A DNA stretch of 64,000 bases from an uncultured Lachnoclostridium sp. (GCA_948330435.1 CAOJBY010000001.1:1-64000); one strand, 5' to 3'; shown: positions 43,280 through 52,404, numbered from the stretch's first letter. Notes: a model not told the origin generated them from the letters alone. A program made the numbers and translations.

Positions 43280-44329
43280 TTACCATTCCGGATACGGATA
43301 ATCATTGATGGTGTCTGCTGTGATGATCTGGGGCTCTGTCCAGACAACATCTGTTTCCAGTGTCTCACCATTCATAATTTTGGTAATGCAGTCAAATGCA
43401 TCGATGGTCATCTGCGTGAAGCTCTGGCCGATACACAGGGACTGTGTTCCTTCTTTTACCTGGTCAAATCCGATGGCACATCCGTCTACACCGATGGTGT
43501 AAACATTGGCAACATCAATGTCGCTGGAAGCCTTCATAGCCTCAATACATCCGGTAAGACCTACATCCCAGTGGCAGTATACAGCCTGAATGTCAGAACC
43601 GTGCTTGGTAATAAAGTCTTCCATAATTGCCATAGCGTCTTCGCTTGCCCACTCCTGGCAGTCCTGAGCGTCCAGTACGTTAATGGAATCATCAATGGTA
43701 TTGAAGAATCCGTCATGACGGTTAATCTGTGCAGCATGGCCTGACTGTCCGCCAACCTCAACTACGTTACATCCATCCGGGAAAGCTTCCATCAACGTCT
43801 TGGCAGCGATCTCTCCAAACAGAACGTCATTGGTGCCGCACATGAAATCACGATACTCTGTGGTAGCAAATCCTTCCGGCAGCTCAGAAGAATACAGACC
43901 GATGATAATTCCGGCCTCCTTTGCTTCCTGAATAGCAGGAATCAGAGCACTTGGGTCTGTGGGATTCATACAGATTGCCGTATAGCCCTGAGCGATACAG
44001 GTTCCGATTGCGGATACACCATTCTGTGCATCATAATCCTCATCAAACAGGGTTACCTCAAATCCATACTCGTCAGCAAACTTCTGGAACTGGCTCCATG
44101 CATATGCCTGCGATGCATTGGATAAAGACTGTGTAATGAACGCAACCTTTGCTTTGTCGCCTGATGCGGCCGGAGCTTCCGTTCCTGCGTCATCACCTGA
44201 GGGCTCTGTCTGTTCCTCTCCCTCTGTCTGTGCCGGCTCGCTTGTGGCAGGCTCCTCTGTTTTGCTGCCGCATGCCGTCATGCCGAATACCATGGCGATT
44301 GTCAGCAGCAATGCAATTCCCTTCTTCAT
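43280..44329 (-). CDS. Sugar-binding lipoprotein, RbsB type
   Basis: This 349-residue protein has a lipoprotein signal (lipobox FGMTAC, near residue 20), an acidic Thr/Glu/Pro linker (about 22-55) and a periplasmic-binding-protein type 1 domain (AKVAFITQSLSNASQAYAWS). Conserved ligand-pocket regions such as YTAICMNPTDPSALIPA and VYTIGVDGCAIG are present. It delivers the substrate to the RbsA/RbsC importer. The ATG at 44329 has GGAGG seven bases upstream; the in-frame extension to 44365 is not supported. It is the first gene of the ten-gene operon ending at 32120. Confidence 0.94.
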   Translation of the reverse strand: MKKGIALLLTIAMVFGMTACGSKTEEPATSEPAQTEGEEQTEPSGDDAGTEAPAASGDKAKVAFITQSLSNASQAYAWSQFQKFADEYGFEVTLFDEDYDAQNGVSAIGTCIAQGYTAICMNPTDPSALIPAIQEAKEAGIIIGLYSSELPEGFATTEYRDFMCGTNDVLFGEIAAKTLMEAFPDGCNVVEVGGQSGHAAQINRHDGFFNTIDDSINVLDAQDCQEWASEDAMAIMEDFITKHGSDIQAVYCHWDVGLTGCIEAMKASSDIDVANVYTIGVDGCAIGFDQVKEGTQSLCIGQSFTQMTIDAFDCITKIMNGETLETDVVWTEPQIITADTINDYPYPEW

Positions 44330-44517
44330 TTTTTGTCCTCCTTTTTTTCCGTTTTTATTAATCAACAGGCTTCCCTGCTAATCACTGTTGTAATATTGCA
44401 TAAATCACGGTCTTATGTCTCTCTATTTTTATTTATTATAAATAATTATTTCTTCTATAATAACCCATAATGTTGTACAAAAGGTATACAATCCTGAACA
44501 AAAAGGTTAAAAAAATA

Positions 44518-44575
44518 CACTCAGCAGGTTTTTTGTTAACATTTTTATACACATGTGTCAAAAAACCAGAGAGTG
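44518..44575. other. U-rich long-stem inverted repeat
   Basis: CACTC plus GGTTTTTTG (44518-44535) is mirrored by CAAAAAACC plus GAGTG (44559-44575), enclosing an AT-rich loop with the palindrome ACACATGTGT. It lies downstream of the lactonase gene and upstream of the RbsB operon. It could serve as a terminator for the lactonase gene or a regulatory site. Confidence 0.45.
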
Positions 44576-44596
44576 CATTTCTTGCTTTAATACCTT

Positions 44597-45703
44597 TCAA
44601 TTCTTCCAGGGTGCCAGAACCGTGACACAGTAGACATTTTTATCTGTGTGATCCAAGGTTAACTTTCCGCTCTCCGAATCAATTTTAAATACACAGATTG
44701 TATCCGTATCCTGATGACCTGCCAGCAGATATCTCCCACCGGGGGAAAGAATAAAGTCTCTTGGAATCTCTCCGCCGCTGTCCTGTATCTGAATCAGCCT
44801 AAGCTTTCCCCCTTTGTCTATATGGAATACCGCCAAGTGATTGCTTCCCCTTACGGACACATACAGCCATTTCCCGTTTGGATGCAGGCGGATGGCCGCT
44901 CCCAGACTTGGAATATCACAGTTTTCTGGCATGGCAGATATGGTTTGTACCAGTTCCCCATGGCCCGATTCTTTGTCATACCGATAAACGTTGACCTGGC
45001 AGGCCATCTCTGTCATTACGTAGAGATGAGTCCCGTCTCCATCAAAAGTCCCATGGCGAACTCCCTGCCCCGGAATTCCATGTATGTCAAGTTCTTCTTT
45101 GGGGAGCAGCCACCCTTTCTTCCAGTCCGCTACATATCCCATCAGGCAGTCCAACCCCAGATCTGCCACATAGACATATTGCCCTCCCGGAGAAAGAAGC
45201 ATCTGATGAGGGTGGGGACTCTCCTGACGTTCCACATTTATGCCTTTCCCTTTATGACGCAAAACGAAGCTGGCATGTCCCAGACTGTGATCCGCAAGAA
45301 TCGGGAACAGACAGAAGCTTCCACCTGAATAGTTTGCTGTCATCAAGTAATTTCTATCCGGCGAAAAAGCCAGATAGCAGGCATCCGCTCCACAGGTAAA
45401 CTGCCTGTTCAGCAGTTTCAGTTCCCCTGTCTCCGCCTCAATCTTATAGGCCGAAACAGTAGAGCCGTCAACTCCTCCATACTCTTTCAACTCATTAACA
45501 CAATATAAATATGGAGCCTCCGGATCCACCAATATATAAGACGGATTGGGGACGGAAGGTGTCTTTGCCAGTTGTGTGAGCCCGCCTGTTTCCTCATTAA
45601 ATTCATAACAGGTAATTCCCCTGCACCTGCCCGGCACAATCTCTCCGGAACCCATTTTCGTGGGTTCAGTATAACCTCCTGTAAAAAAATAAAACATATT
45701 CAA
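44597..45703 (-). CDS. Beta-propeller lactonase (6-phosphogluconolactonase/YkgB type)
   Basis: This 368-residue protein is a seven-bladed propeller lactonase (PF10282 type). Typical repeats are AFSPDRNYLMTANYSGGS, LLSPGGQYVYVADLGLDCL and ILSPGGRYLLAGHQDTD, and the family motif SPHPHQ is intact. It hydrolyses sugar lactones, for instance 6-phosphogluconolactone. No signal peptide is present. The start is probably TTG at 45703 with GGAG nine bases upstream; the ATG two codons later would be 15 bases away. It is upstream of the RbsB operon in the same direction with a 267-base gap, so the lactonase may serve the same pathway, for example after oxidation of a cyclic sugar. Confidence 0.9.
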   Translation of the reverse strand: MNMFYFFTGGYTEPTKMGSGEIVPGRCRGITCYEFNEETGGLTQLAKTPSVPNPSYILVDPEAPYLYCVNELKEYGGVDGSTVSAYKIEAETGELKLLNRQFTCGADACYLAFSPDRNYLMTANYSGGSFCLFPILADHSLGHASFVLRHKGKGINVERQESPHPHQMLLSPGGQYVYVADLGLDCLMGYVADWKKGWLLPKEELDIHGIPGQGVRHGTFDGDGTHLYVMTEMACQVNVYRYDKESGHGELVQTISAMPENCDIPSLGAAIRLHPNGKWLYVSVRGSNHLAVFHIDKGGKLRLIQIQDSGGEIPRDFILSPGGRYLLAGHQDTDTICVFKIDSESGKLTLDHTDKNVYCVTVLAPWKN

Positions 45704-45772
45704 TTATAAGCACTCCTTTCCTAAGGTATCATCGTTTTTCTGTAATGGTTTTTATCCGGTTCATTTTTCAAT

Positions 45773-45802
45773 TTGACAAGTCCAGCACTTTCCAAGTACA
45801 AT
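45773..45802 (+). promoter_or_regulatory. Promoter of the UPF0303 gene
   Basis: TTGACA (45773-45778) and TACAAT (45797-45802) are 18 bases apart, about 28 bases before the ATG at 45830. Confidence 0.7.
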
Positions 45803-45829
45803 AGTCAAAAAACAAAGGAGAGATTATGT

Positions 45830-46327
45830 ATGGGTACTTTTTATTGGGAAGAGCAATGGGCGGATATCTTAGCCGAACAGGAGCACCAGCTTTGCTATCC
45901 TGAATTCACCAGAAAAACGGCACTGGATCTGGGAATGGAAATTCTGCGGCTGGCACAGGAATCCTACGGCAAATCGGCCGCCATCCGAATTGTAGAAGAC
46001 GGAACAACCATCTTCGCTTATAAAATGGAGGGTACTTCCTCCGAAAATGACTGGTGGATGGATAAAAAGCTTTCCGTTTCACGCATGACTGGAATGAGCT
46101 CTCTTCGATCCTATGTGGAAGCACAGACCGGCCATCTTTGTCCCAAGTGGGAAGAAAGACCGAATAACTTTGCCTCCTGCGGCGGCTGCTTCCCTGTTTT
46201 CCTCACAAACGGGCAACAGCCCTGGGCATACGTGCTTGTTTCCGGCATGGAACACCATGAAGACCACCAAATCATTGCCGATGCCATGGCCTCACAGTTA
46301 GGTAAAACCATCCGGCGCATTCTGTAG
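45830..46327 (+). CDS. UPF0303 (HbpS-like/DUF336-related) protein
   Basis: This 165-residue cytoplasmic protein matches the UPF0303 family, small alpha/beta proteins related to heme-degrading and GlcG/HbpS domains. Recognisable blocks are ALDLGMEILRLAQ, the motif NFASCGGCFPVFL (family pattern FA.HGG.FPI) and VLVSGMEHHEDHQIIADAM. The biochemical role is unknown. The ATG at 45830 has GGAG nine bases upstream. It is divergent from the lactonase gene and ends in a strong terminator, so it is monocistronic. Confidence 0.85.
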   Translation: MGTFYWEEQWADILAEQEHQLCYPEFTRKTALDLGMEILRLAQESYGKSAAIRIVEDGTTIFAYKMEGTSSENDWWMDKKLSVSRMTGMSSLRSYVEAQTGHLCPKWEERPNNFASCGGCFPVFLTNGQQPWAYVLVSGMEHHEDHQIIADAMASQLGKTIRRIL

Positions 46328-46333
46328 TCAAAG

Positions 46334-46370
46334 CTGTCAGGCAGAACCGTTTCCTGCCTGACAGTCTTTT
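46334..46370. terminator. Bidirectional terminator
   Basis: CTGTCAGGCAG (46334-46344) pairs perfectly with CTGCCTGACAG (46354-46364), followed by TCTTTTTAT on the plus strand. It sits between the convergent UPF0303 and AraC genes. Confidence 0.92.
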
Positions 46371-46379
46371 TATGAAATT

Positions 46380-47171
46380 TTACCGTCCCTGAATCCCAAA
46401 CTTACGACGAAAGGCAGCAGGTGACTCGCCCACCACCTCCCGAAATACTCTGTGAAAATATTTGGGAGAGTCAAACCCAACCTGATAGGCAATTTCATTT
46501 ACATCCAACTCCGATGCCATCAAAAACTGCTTGGATCTCTCAATACGAACTTGATTAATATAAGATATAACAGAGAGTCCCGTCCTCTGCTTAAATTTAC
46601 GAGACAAGTAGGATTTGCTGATATGCTCCAGCCCCGCCAACTCATCCAATGTAATTTTCTCCGCATAATGCTTTTTAATGTATTCCAGCACACAGTCAAG
46701 CAGCTGAGTTCCCACCATGGCTTCCTCATTCTCCCGTATGACGCTGAGGAGCAAAATCTTCATGGCGTATTCCAGAAAAAGCTCATCTCGATTCTCTCTT
46801 TTGCCTTCCCTGTATACTATTCGAAAAATATTGTACAGAATACTGTCCCGTTCATGAAGACGTATGGGTTCCTCAATAATCAATTCTGGTATGTCAATCC
46901 AAAAACAGATAATCTCCCTGCGCCTTTCCGGAACCCTTTTGTCCTGATGCTCGTGGTGTGCCGGATAAACAACCGTATCATACAGTGAAAAAGATACGTT
47001 CACACCTGATACATCCACATCTCCCTTTCCTTCCACATAATAAATCAATTCATGATAGGGATGGGAATGTCGCGTAAAATTCCAGATGCTGCTGTCCTCA
47101 TCAAACCATTCACAAAATTTCAGCTTAGGCTTGCTATTATAAATTACCTCATAAGCTTCCTTTAAATCCAT
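46380..47171 (-). CDS. AraC-family regulator with cupin sensor
   Basis: This protein of about 263 residues has an N-terminal cupin (arm and barrel; RHSHPYHELIYYVEGKGDVD) and a C-terminal AraC double helix-turn-helix (LDELAGLEHISKSYLSRKFK; ELDVNEIAYQVGFDSPKYFHRVF). It should sense a sugar and activate transport genes. It is divergent from a second AraC gene (47496). The start is uncertain: ATG at 47171 has GGGGAG immediately before it, which is too close, and a better AGGAGG lies about 20 bases upstream without a clear in-frame start codon. It could control the RbsB operon or the lactonase gene. Confidence 0.9.
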   Translation of the reverse strand: MDLKEAYEVIYNSKPKLKFCEWFDEDSSIWNFTRHSHPYHELIYYVEGKGDVDVSGVNVSFSLYDTVVYPAHHEHQDKRVPERRREIICFWIDIPELIIEEPIRLHERDSILYNIFRIVYREGKRENRDELFLEYAMKILLLSVIRENEEAMVGTQLLDCVLEYIKKHYAEKITLDELAGLEHISKSYLSRKFKQRTGLSVISYINQVRIERSKQFLMASELDVNEIAYQVGFDSPKYFHRVFREVVGESPAAFRRKFGIQGR

Positions 47172-47495
47172 CTCCCCACATCCAATCCATTCCTCCTGGC
47201 TATACGGCAGGTTTTTCTTTGTTTCATTATTACATATCCCTCCAAAAACCGCAACCAAATTGTACTTCCAAAAATACAACGGAAACCCCAAAATCCTTTT
47301 TGAGAACTTTGGGGCTTTATAAAGAAGACAAAAATCCGCAGGCGATTTGCATCGCTGCCAGTTTGTAAGCTATGATATTTTTCCTTGTATTTTATAACGT
47401 TCTTTTCTATAATAGTATTATATAATCATCTATATAAAAATGATAGTAGATTACATTCAAAACAATAGTACAAAACCGTCAGAAGGAGAACATTT
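47172..47495. other. Intergenic region between two divergent AraC genes
   Basis: This 324-base region (counted from the ATG at 47171) carries the ribosome binding sites of both genes, an inverted repeat CCCCAAA (47286-47292) with TTTGGGG (47308-47314), and AT-rich sequence with several TATAAT-like words near 47410-47430. No gene is seen. The inverted repeat may be an operator or attenuator. Confidence 0.5.
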
Positions 47496-48395
47496 ATGGC
47501 ATTACTTCCCTGCGATATACCTTTAGATGAGCATGGCCGTGAACTAAAATCTTATGAAGTTGCATTTCCTATCGGATGTTATCTTGATAATCTGTCAAGC
47601 GATGCGGTCCCCTGGCATTGGCATAACGATCTGGAAGCCGTAGTTATCGCAGAGGGCAGTTGCACCTTTTTTATCGATTCCGAACAGTACATCTTAAAAA
47701 AAGGAGACGGTATTTTTATTAACGCTGATTTCCTGCACATGGTTACAGAGAACCAATCCGGGGATTGCCTCCTTCATTCTATAACTTTTCATCCCCGGCT
47801 GGTGGGCGGCAGTCCGGACAGTATTTTCTGGCAAAAATATTTACACCCGATGCTTACAGACCGCTCTTTTAGCTGTGCTTTTTTTAGCCCGTCTATAAGC
47901 TGGCAAAAGGAAGTCCTGAAGACAATCGAGTCCGCCTGGCATACAAATGCAGACGAATCTCCCGGCTATGAGTTTCATGTACGTAATCTAATGTCCCAGC
48001 TCATCTGGCTCATTGCCAGCCATCGTCCCTCCGGTCAGGCAACCCCCTCTGAAAAGTCCTTAAGAGACGGAGAGCGAATCAAGCACATGCTCCAATATAT
48101 TCATGACCATTATTCGGAGGAAATCGACACCCGGCAGATTGCTGAAAGTGCCATGATCAGCACAAGCGAATGTCTCAGATGCTTTCGCAGCACCATTGGC
48201 ACTACACCAATCAAATATGTAAGGCAATACCGTATTCAGCAGGCAGCCCGGCTTCTCACTACTACTACGCAAAAAATTATTGATATCGGAACTTTTTGTG
48301 GTTTTCAGGAAATGAGTTATTTTGCCAGATCTTTTAAGGCACAGATGGGATACCTTCCTTCTGAATATCGCAAAAGAATGTCCCCAAAATCATAA
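47496..48395 (+). CDS. AraC-family regulator with cupin sensor (second)
   Basis: This 299-residue protein has an N-terminal cupin (PWHWHNDLEAVVIAEGSCTF) and a C-terminal AraC domain (EEIDTRQIAESAMISTSECLRCF; TTTQKIIDIGTFCGFQEMSYF). The pair of helix-turn-helix motifs is complete. The ATG has AAGGAG about seven bases upstream. It is monocistronic; the last codons form half of the terminator that follows. Targets could be the neighbouring sugar genes or the glycogen/amylase operon downstream, but this is not shown by sequence. Confidence 0.92.
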   Translation: MALLPCDIPLDEHGRELKSYEVAFPIGCYLDNLSSDAVPWHWHNDLEAVVIAEGSCTFFIDSEQYILKKGDGIFINADFLHMVTENQSGDCLLHSITFHPRLVGGSPDSIFWQKYLHPMLTDRSFSCAFFSPSISWQKEVLKTIESAWHTNADESPGYEFHVRNLMSQLIWLIASHRPSGQATPSEKSLRDGERIKHMLQYIHDHYSEEIDTRQIAESAMISTSECLRCFRSTIGTTPIKYVRQYRIQQAARLLTTTTQKIIDIGTFCGFQEMSYFARSFKAQMGYLPSEYRKRMSPKS

Positions 48396-48417
48396 AATAA
48401 TTCCGGGGACATTCTTT
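48373..48417. terminator. Bidirectional terminator overlapping the AraC coding end
   Basis: AAAGAATGTCCCC (48373-48385) pairs perfectly with GGGGACATTCTTT (48405-48417). The left arm lies in the last codons of the AraC gene, whose stop is in the loop. It also lies just past the glgB stop (48448) on the other strand. Confidence 0.85.
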
Positions 48418-48447
48418 GGTATTGCCTGTGTCCTGGCAGTTCAAGTC

Positions 48448-50406
48448 TTAAAATTCAAATACGGCAACTCCATAGGGCGGCAAATGATATCCGATGGAAT
48501 AGGGCTGACCGTCACACTCACTCTTCTCTGCTTTATAGATCAGTGGTTTCTCTCTGCCGCTTCCGCCAAACTCTGCCGCATCGCTGTCCAGTATCAGCTT
48601 ATACTGCTTCTTCCTGGGTACTCCAACCCGATAGTCCTCTCGCTCCATAGGTGTAAAGTTGCAGACAAAAAGCAGATTTCTCCTACCGTTTTTACTAAAA
48701 CGCATAAAAGAGAAAATACTGCGGTAACCATCATTGGCGTTAATCCACCGAAAGCCCTCAGGAACTGTATCCTGTTCATAGAGGGCCGGTGTCTTCTTAT
48801 AGATATGCAGTAGTGCTTTCACATAATTCTGAAGCTGTTGATGCTTTTCTTCCCCAAGGAGGTACCAATCCAGTTCTCTCGCCTCACTCCATTCCTGGAA
48901 CTGGGCGAAATCCTGTCCCATAAAGAGAAGCTTCTTTCCCGGATGTCCCATCATAAAGGAATAGCCCGCTTTCAAATTAGCGAATTTATCATCATACAAA
49001 CCGGGCATCTTATTAATCATGGAGCATTTCAAATGGACCACCTCATCATGCGACAGCACCAGAATATAATTCTCGCTATAAGCATAAGTCATAGCAAATG
49101 TCATCAAATTATGAGCCCCCTTACGGAAGTAAGGATCCAGCTTCATATACTCCAGAAAATCATTCATCCAGCCCATGTTCCACTTAAAGGAAAAGCCAAG
49201 GCCATCATTTTCCGCCACATCTGTAACTTTTGGCCATGCAGTAGACTCCTCCGCAATCATCATAACACCTGGATTTCGTCCCAGAAGGCAGGAATTCAGA
49301 TGCTTAAAGAACTCAATAGCCTCCAGATTCTTATTACCGCCATATTTATTGGCTATCCACTGTCCGTCTTGTTTTCCATAATCCAAATATAGCATCGAAG
49401 CAACTGCATCTACACGAAGTCCATCCACATGGTACTGCTCAATCCAGAAAAGGGCGTTGGCAATGAGGAAATTCTTTACTTCATTCATCTCATAATTGAA
49501 GATCTTGGTTCCCCAATCCGGATGCTCACCTTTCTTGGGATCGGAATATTCATATAAGGGCTGGCCGTCAAAATCCGCCAATCCATGAGCATCTCTTGGG
49601 AAATGGGCCGGAACCCAGTCCAGAATTACACCAATCTTATTCTTATGAAGATAATTAACCAAATACATAAAATCCTGAGGGCTTCCATATCTGGAAGTCG
49701 GTGCATAGTAACCCGTTACCTGATATCCCCAGGATCCATCAAAGGGGTGCTCCGCAATACCCATCAATTCCACATGAGTATACCCCATCTCTTTCACATA
49801 ATCCGTCAGGCTATGGGCCAGTTCACGATAACTATAAAAGCCATCCTCGTCCGGTCCGTGAGGGTGCTTCTTCCAGGAACCTGGATGCACTTCATAGATA
49901 GACATGGGGGATTCCTTTGGTTTTCTCTCTTTGCGTTTCTCAATCCAGGCACTGTCACCCCAGCGAAATCCACTGATATCCGTAACTTTTGACGCAGTTC
50001 CCGGGCGCCTCTCCGCTTCCAAAGCATAAGGGTCCGCTTTATAGAGCAATCTGTGATCCACCGTCTCAATAAGAAACTTATAAAGAGAACCCTGTTCTAC
50101 TTCCGGAACAAACAACTCATAAACTCCAAGAGGCTCCAGACGCTTCATCTCATGGCTTTCCTGATTCCACCCATTGAATTCCCCGATCACATGCACATGA
50201 AGTGCATGTGGTGCCCAAACCGCAAAATGCACGCCTTTCTTTCCTGCGTACTTCACCGGATGGGCTCCCAGCTTTCGGAAAATATCATAATGATTTCCCT
50301 GGCCAAACAGATATTGATCCATATCTGTCACAAAACAGAATGGAACCTCTATCTGTCGTTTCTTTTTTGGCTGTGGTTTCTTTTTTTGTTTTTTTGTCTC
50401 TCCCAT
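48448..50406 (-). CDS. glgB: 1,4-alpha-glucan branching enzyme
   Basis: This 652-residue GH13 enzyme introduces alpha-1,6 branches in glycogen. It has an N-terminal CBM48 (FAVWAPHALHVHVIGEFNGWN), then a catalytic barrel with GLRVDAVASMLYLDY (nucleophile Asp), MIAEESTAWP (acid/base Glu) and VLSHDEVVH, and a C-terminal beta domain. The first 25 residues are a Lys-rich tail. The ATG at 50406 has AGGAG eight bases upstream. It follows an amylase gene with only 5 bases between, as the third gene of a TetR-controlled operon. No other glycogen genes (glgC, glgA, glgP) are in the window. Confidence 0.96.
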   Translation of the reverse strand: MGETKKQKKKPQPKKKRQIEVPFCFVTDMDQYLFGQGNHYDIFRKLGAHPVKYAGKKGVHFAVWAPHALHVHVIGEFNGWNQESHEMKRLEPLGVYELFVPEVEQGSLYKFLIETVDHRLLYKADPYALEAERRPGTASKVTDISGFRWGDSAWIEKRKERKPKESPMSIYEVHPGSWKKHPHGPDEDGFYSYRELAHSLTDYVKEMGYTHVELMGIAEHPFDGSWGYQVTGYYAPTSRYGSPQDFMYLVNYLHKNKIGVILDWVPAHFPRDAHGLADFDGQPLYEYSDPKKGEHPDWGTKIFNYEMNEVKNFLIANALFWIEQYHVDGLRVDAVASMLYLDYGKQDGQWIANKYGGNKNLEAIEFFKHLNSCLLGRNPGVMMIAEESTAWPKVTDVAENDGLGFSFKWNMGWMNDFLEYMKLDPYFRKGAHNLMTFAMTYAYSENYILVLSHDEVVHLKCSMINKMPGLYDDKFANLKAGYSFMMGHPGKKLLFMGQDFAQFQEWSEARELDWYLLGEEKHQQLQNYVKALLHIYKKTPALYEQDTVPEGFRWINANDGYRSIFSFMRFSKNGRRNLLFVCNFTPMEREDYRVGVPRKKQYKLILDSDAAEFGGSGREKPLIYKAEKSECDGQPYSIGYHLPPYGVAVFEF

Positions 50407-50411
50407 AATAC

Positions 50412-51770
50412 TCACTCCTGTATAATTTTAAATACCGCACTTCCGCCTGCGGATATTTCCAATTGAATTCTGCCATTCTCAACAGGGTAGACTTCATCCG
50501 TCATAACTTCAAGAGCCTTATTTCCCGCTACAGGACAGGGAATATCCATCCGGGCCGGGCTCTCATCATTATTCACCGCTGTTACAATGGCATCCTCTCC
50601 AAGAATTCTTCCAAAAGCATACTGCCGGTTGGTGAGAAACAGTTCCCGATACTCCCCATCTACCAGGGCCGGTACTTCTTTCCGAAGCTTTGCCAGCTTT
50701 ATAAGAAGTTCCTTTAATTCCGGAAAAGCTGACTCCTTTTCCATCTTTTCAAGCTCCAGACAAGGCCGCAGGAAATCATCATTAGGCCCCTCTTTCTTAC
50801 CCTCCACTCCCCATTCTCCACCATAATAGATAGATGGAATGCCCGGAAGTGTATAAAGCAGCGTATACACTGGTGCCAGATGTGCTTCCTGGTTCAGCTT
50901 ATTCACCAGTCGATCTACATCATGGTTTTCCACAAAAGAATACAGTCTGCACCCTCGGTAAATTCCGCCGTTAGCATCAAACTGCCTGCGAATCGTGTGA
51001 GCAATCTCAAAATAGTTATGATCATTATGGCCAGAATAAAGACCCTTGTGAAGCTCATAGTTGGTAACAGAATGGAGCAAATCCTTCCCCGTCCACCGGG
51101 CATAATCTCCATGAATCACCTCTCCCATAAGCCAAAAGTCTTTCTTTTTCTCATCTGTCACTTTGCGGAGCTCCCGCATAAAATTAAATTCCAGGCAGTC
51201 TGCACAATCCAAACGAATCCCATCAATATCAAATTCATCAATCCAAAACCGCACAACATCAAAAAGATATTGACGCACACTTTCATCATAAAGGTTCAGG
51301 TTTGCCAGTTCAAAACAATTCCGCCATGCTTTATAATAAAATCCGTCATTGTAATGAGTATTGCCCTCAAAGTTCACATCCTGATACCACCAACGATAAG
51401 CAGATTGCTCTCTCTTTTCTTGCAAATCCCGAAAAGCAAAAAAATCCCTGCCCGTATGATTAAATACTCCATCCACCACAACCCGTATTCCATTGTCATG
51501 GCAAAGTTCCACGAAATGTCGGAAATCTCCGTTATCTCCCAACCGACGGTCAATCATCTTGTAATTCCTCGTATCGTAGCCATGACTGGTGGACTCAAAC
51601 AGCGGTCCTATATAAACTGCAGTAAACCCATATTCTTTCATATGGGCAACCCAGGGGTCCAGAATCCTGAGACGGTGGACCACCCTTTCCTCTGTATTAT
51701 TCTTCGGTGCCCCCGTTAACCCCAAAGGATATATATGGTAAAAAATTGCTTCCTCATACCATTTTGACAT
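50412..51770 (-). CDS. Alpha-amylase family glycosidase (GH13)
   Basis: This 452-residue enzyme has the four GH13 regions: VVVDGVFNHTG, GIRLDCADCL (nucleophile Asp), MGEVIHGDY (acid/base Glu) and FVENHDVDR. It lacks a signal peptide, so it works on intracellular glucans or maltodextrins. The small size and layout resemble intracellular maltogenic or glycogen-trimming amylases. The ATG at 51770 has GGAGGG seven bases upstream. Between TetR and glgB, it suggests coordinated remodelling of stored glycogen. Confidence 0.93.
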   Translation of the reverse strand: MSKWYEEAIFYHIYPLGLTGAPKNNTEERVVHRLRILDPWVAHMKEYGFTAVYIGPLFESTSHGYDTRNYKMIDRRLGDNGDFRHFVELCHDNGIRVVVDGVFNHTGRDFFAFRDLQEKREQSAYRWWYQDVNFEGNTHYNDGFYYKAWRNCFELANLNLYDESVRQYLFDVVRFWIDEFDIDGIRLDCADCLEFNFMRELRKVTDEKKKDFWLMGEVIHGDYARWTGKDLLHSVTNYELHKGLYSGHNDHNYFEIAHTIRRQFDANGGIYRGCRLYSFVENHDVDRLVNKLNQEAHLAPVYTLLYTLPGIPSIYYGGEWGVEGKKEGPNDDFLRPCLELEKMEKESAFPELKELLIKLAKLRKEVPALVDGEYRELFLTNRQYAFGRILGEDAIVTAVNNDESPARMDIPCPVAGNKALEVMTDEVYPVENGRIQLEISAGGSAVFKIIQE

Positions 51771-51806
51771 TATTTCGCCCTCCTCTTTCTGCGATCTCAC
51801 AATTAT

Positions 51807-52385
51807 TTAAGAATAAATTCCATGCATAAACTGATGTACAAGAGAGTTGATTTCCTCCTGAGAAACTGTCATCTGAAAGCCACCACATACTTCCAGGCGC
51901 ATCTTAATATCAAACAGGATAAGGCCAATAAATCCCAATGAAAACTGCCTCTGCCGTCCATGCATGTTCCCAAGCAAGCCCGCTGCTGACACAAAAATCT
52001 GTTCAACCTCCTGTTGAAGCCGTAAAACCAGCGGTCTTACTGCCTTATAGGCCTCATTTTCTCTTGCCGAATGATACAAGGCCAAAAACAGCGTATAAAA
52101 CTTCGGTTCCCGCTCTGCAAAAGACACCAGTTCTCCTGCTGCTGCACATAGAGTATTTCTCAGATCTCCATGGTAATCACATGCCATGTGAAGCCTTTCC
52201 ATAAAGGGTTCTCCTCTGCTCTCCAGAAGCTGTTCAAGGAGACCATATTTACTTTTAAAATAATAATAGAGAGTCGGCTTAGTGACACCGGAACGCTCTG
52301 CAACCTCCTGAACGCCCACTGCATCATACCCTCTTGCGTAAAAAAGGTCCAGCGCCGTCTCCAGAATCATCTTCCGGTTGTCCAT
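51807..52385 (-). CDS. TetR-family regulator of the amylase-glgB operon
   Basis: This 192-residue protein has a TetR N-terminal helix-turn-helix (GVQEVAERSGVTKPTLYYYFKSK) and a helical ligand domain. It is the first gene of an operon with the amylase and glgB, and a perfect palindrome lies in its own promoter, so it is likely self-repressing and controls all three genes. The ATG has GGAGGG seven bases upstream. It diverges from the PfkB gene at 52509; whether it also controls that gene is unknown. Confidence 0.92.
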   Translation of the reverse strand: MDNRKMILETALDLFYARGYDAVGVQEVAERSGVTKPTLYYYFKSKYGLLEQLLESRGEPFMERLHMACDYHGDLRNTLCAAAGELVSFAEREPKFYTLFLALYHSARENEAYKAVRPLVLRLQQEVEQIFVSAAGLLGNMHGRQRQFSLGFIGLILFDIKMRLEVCGGFQMTVSQEEINSLVHQFMHGIYS

Positions 52386-52404
52386 CTGTTATCCCTCCAT
52401 TCTC

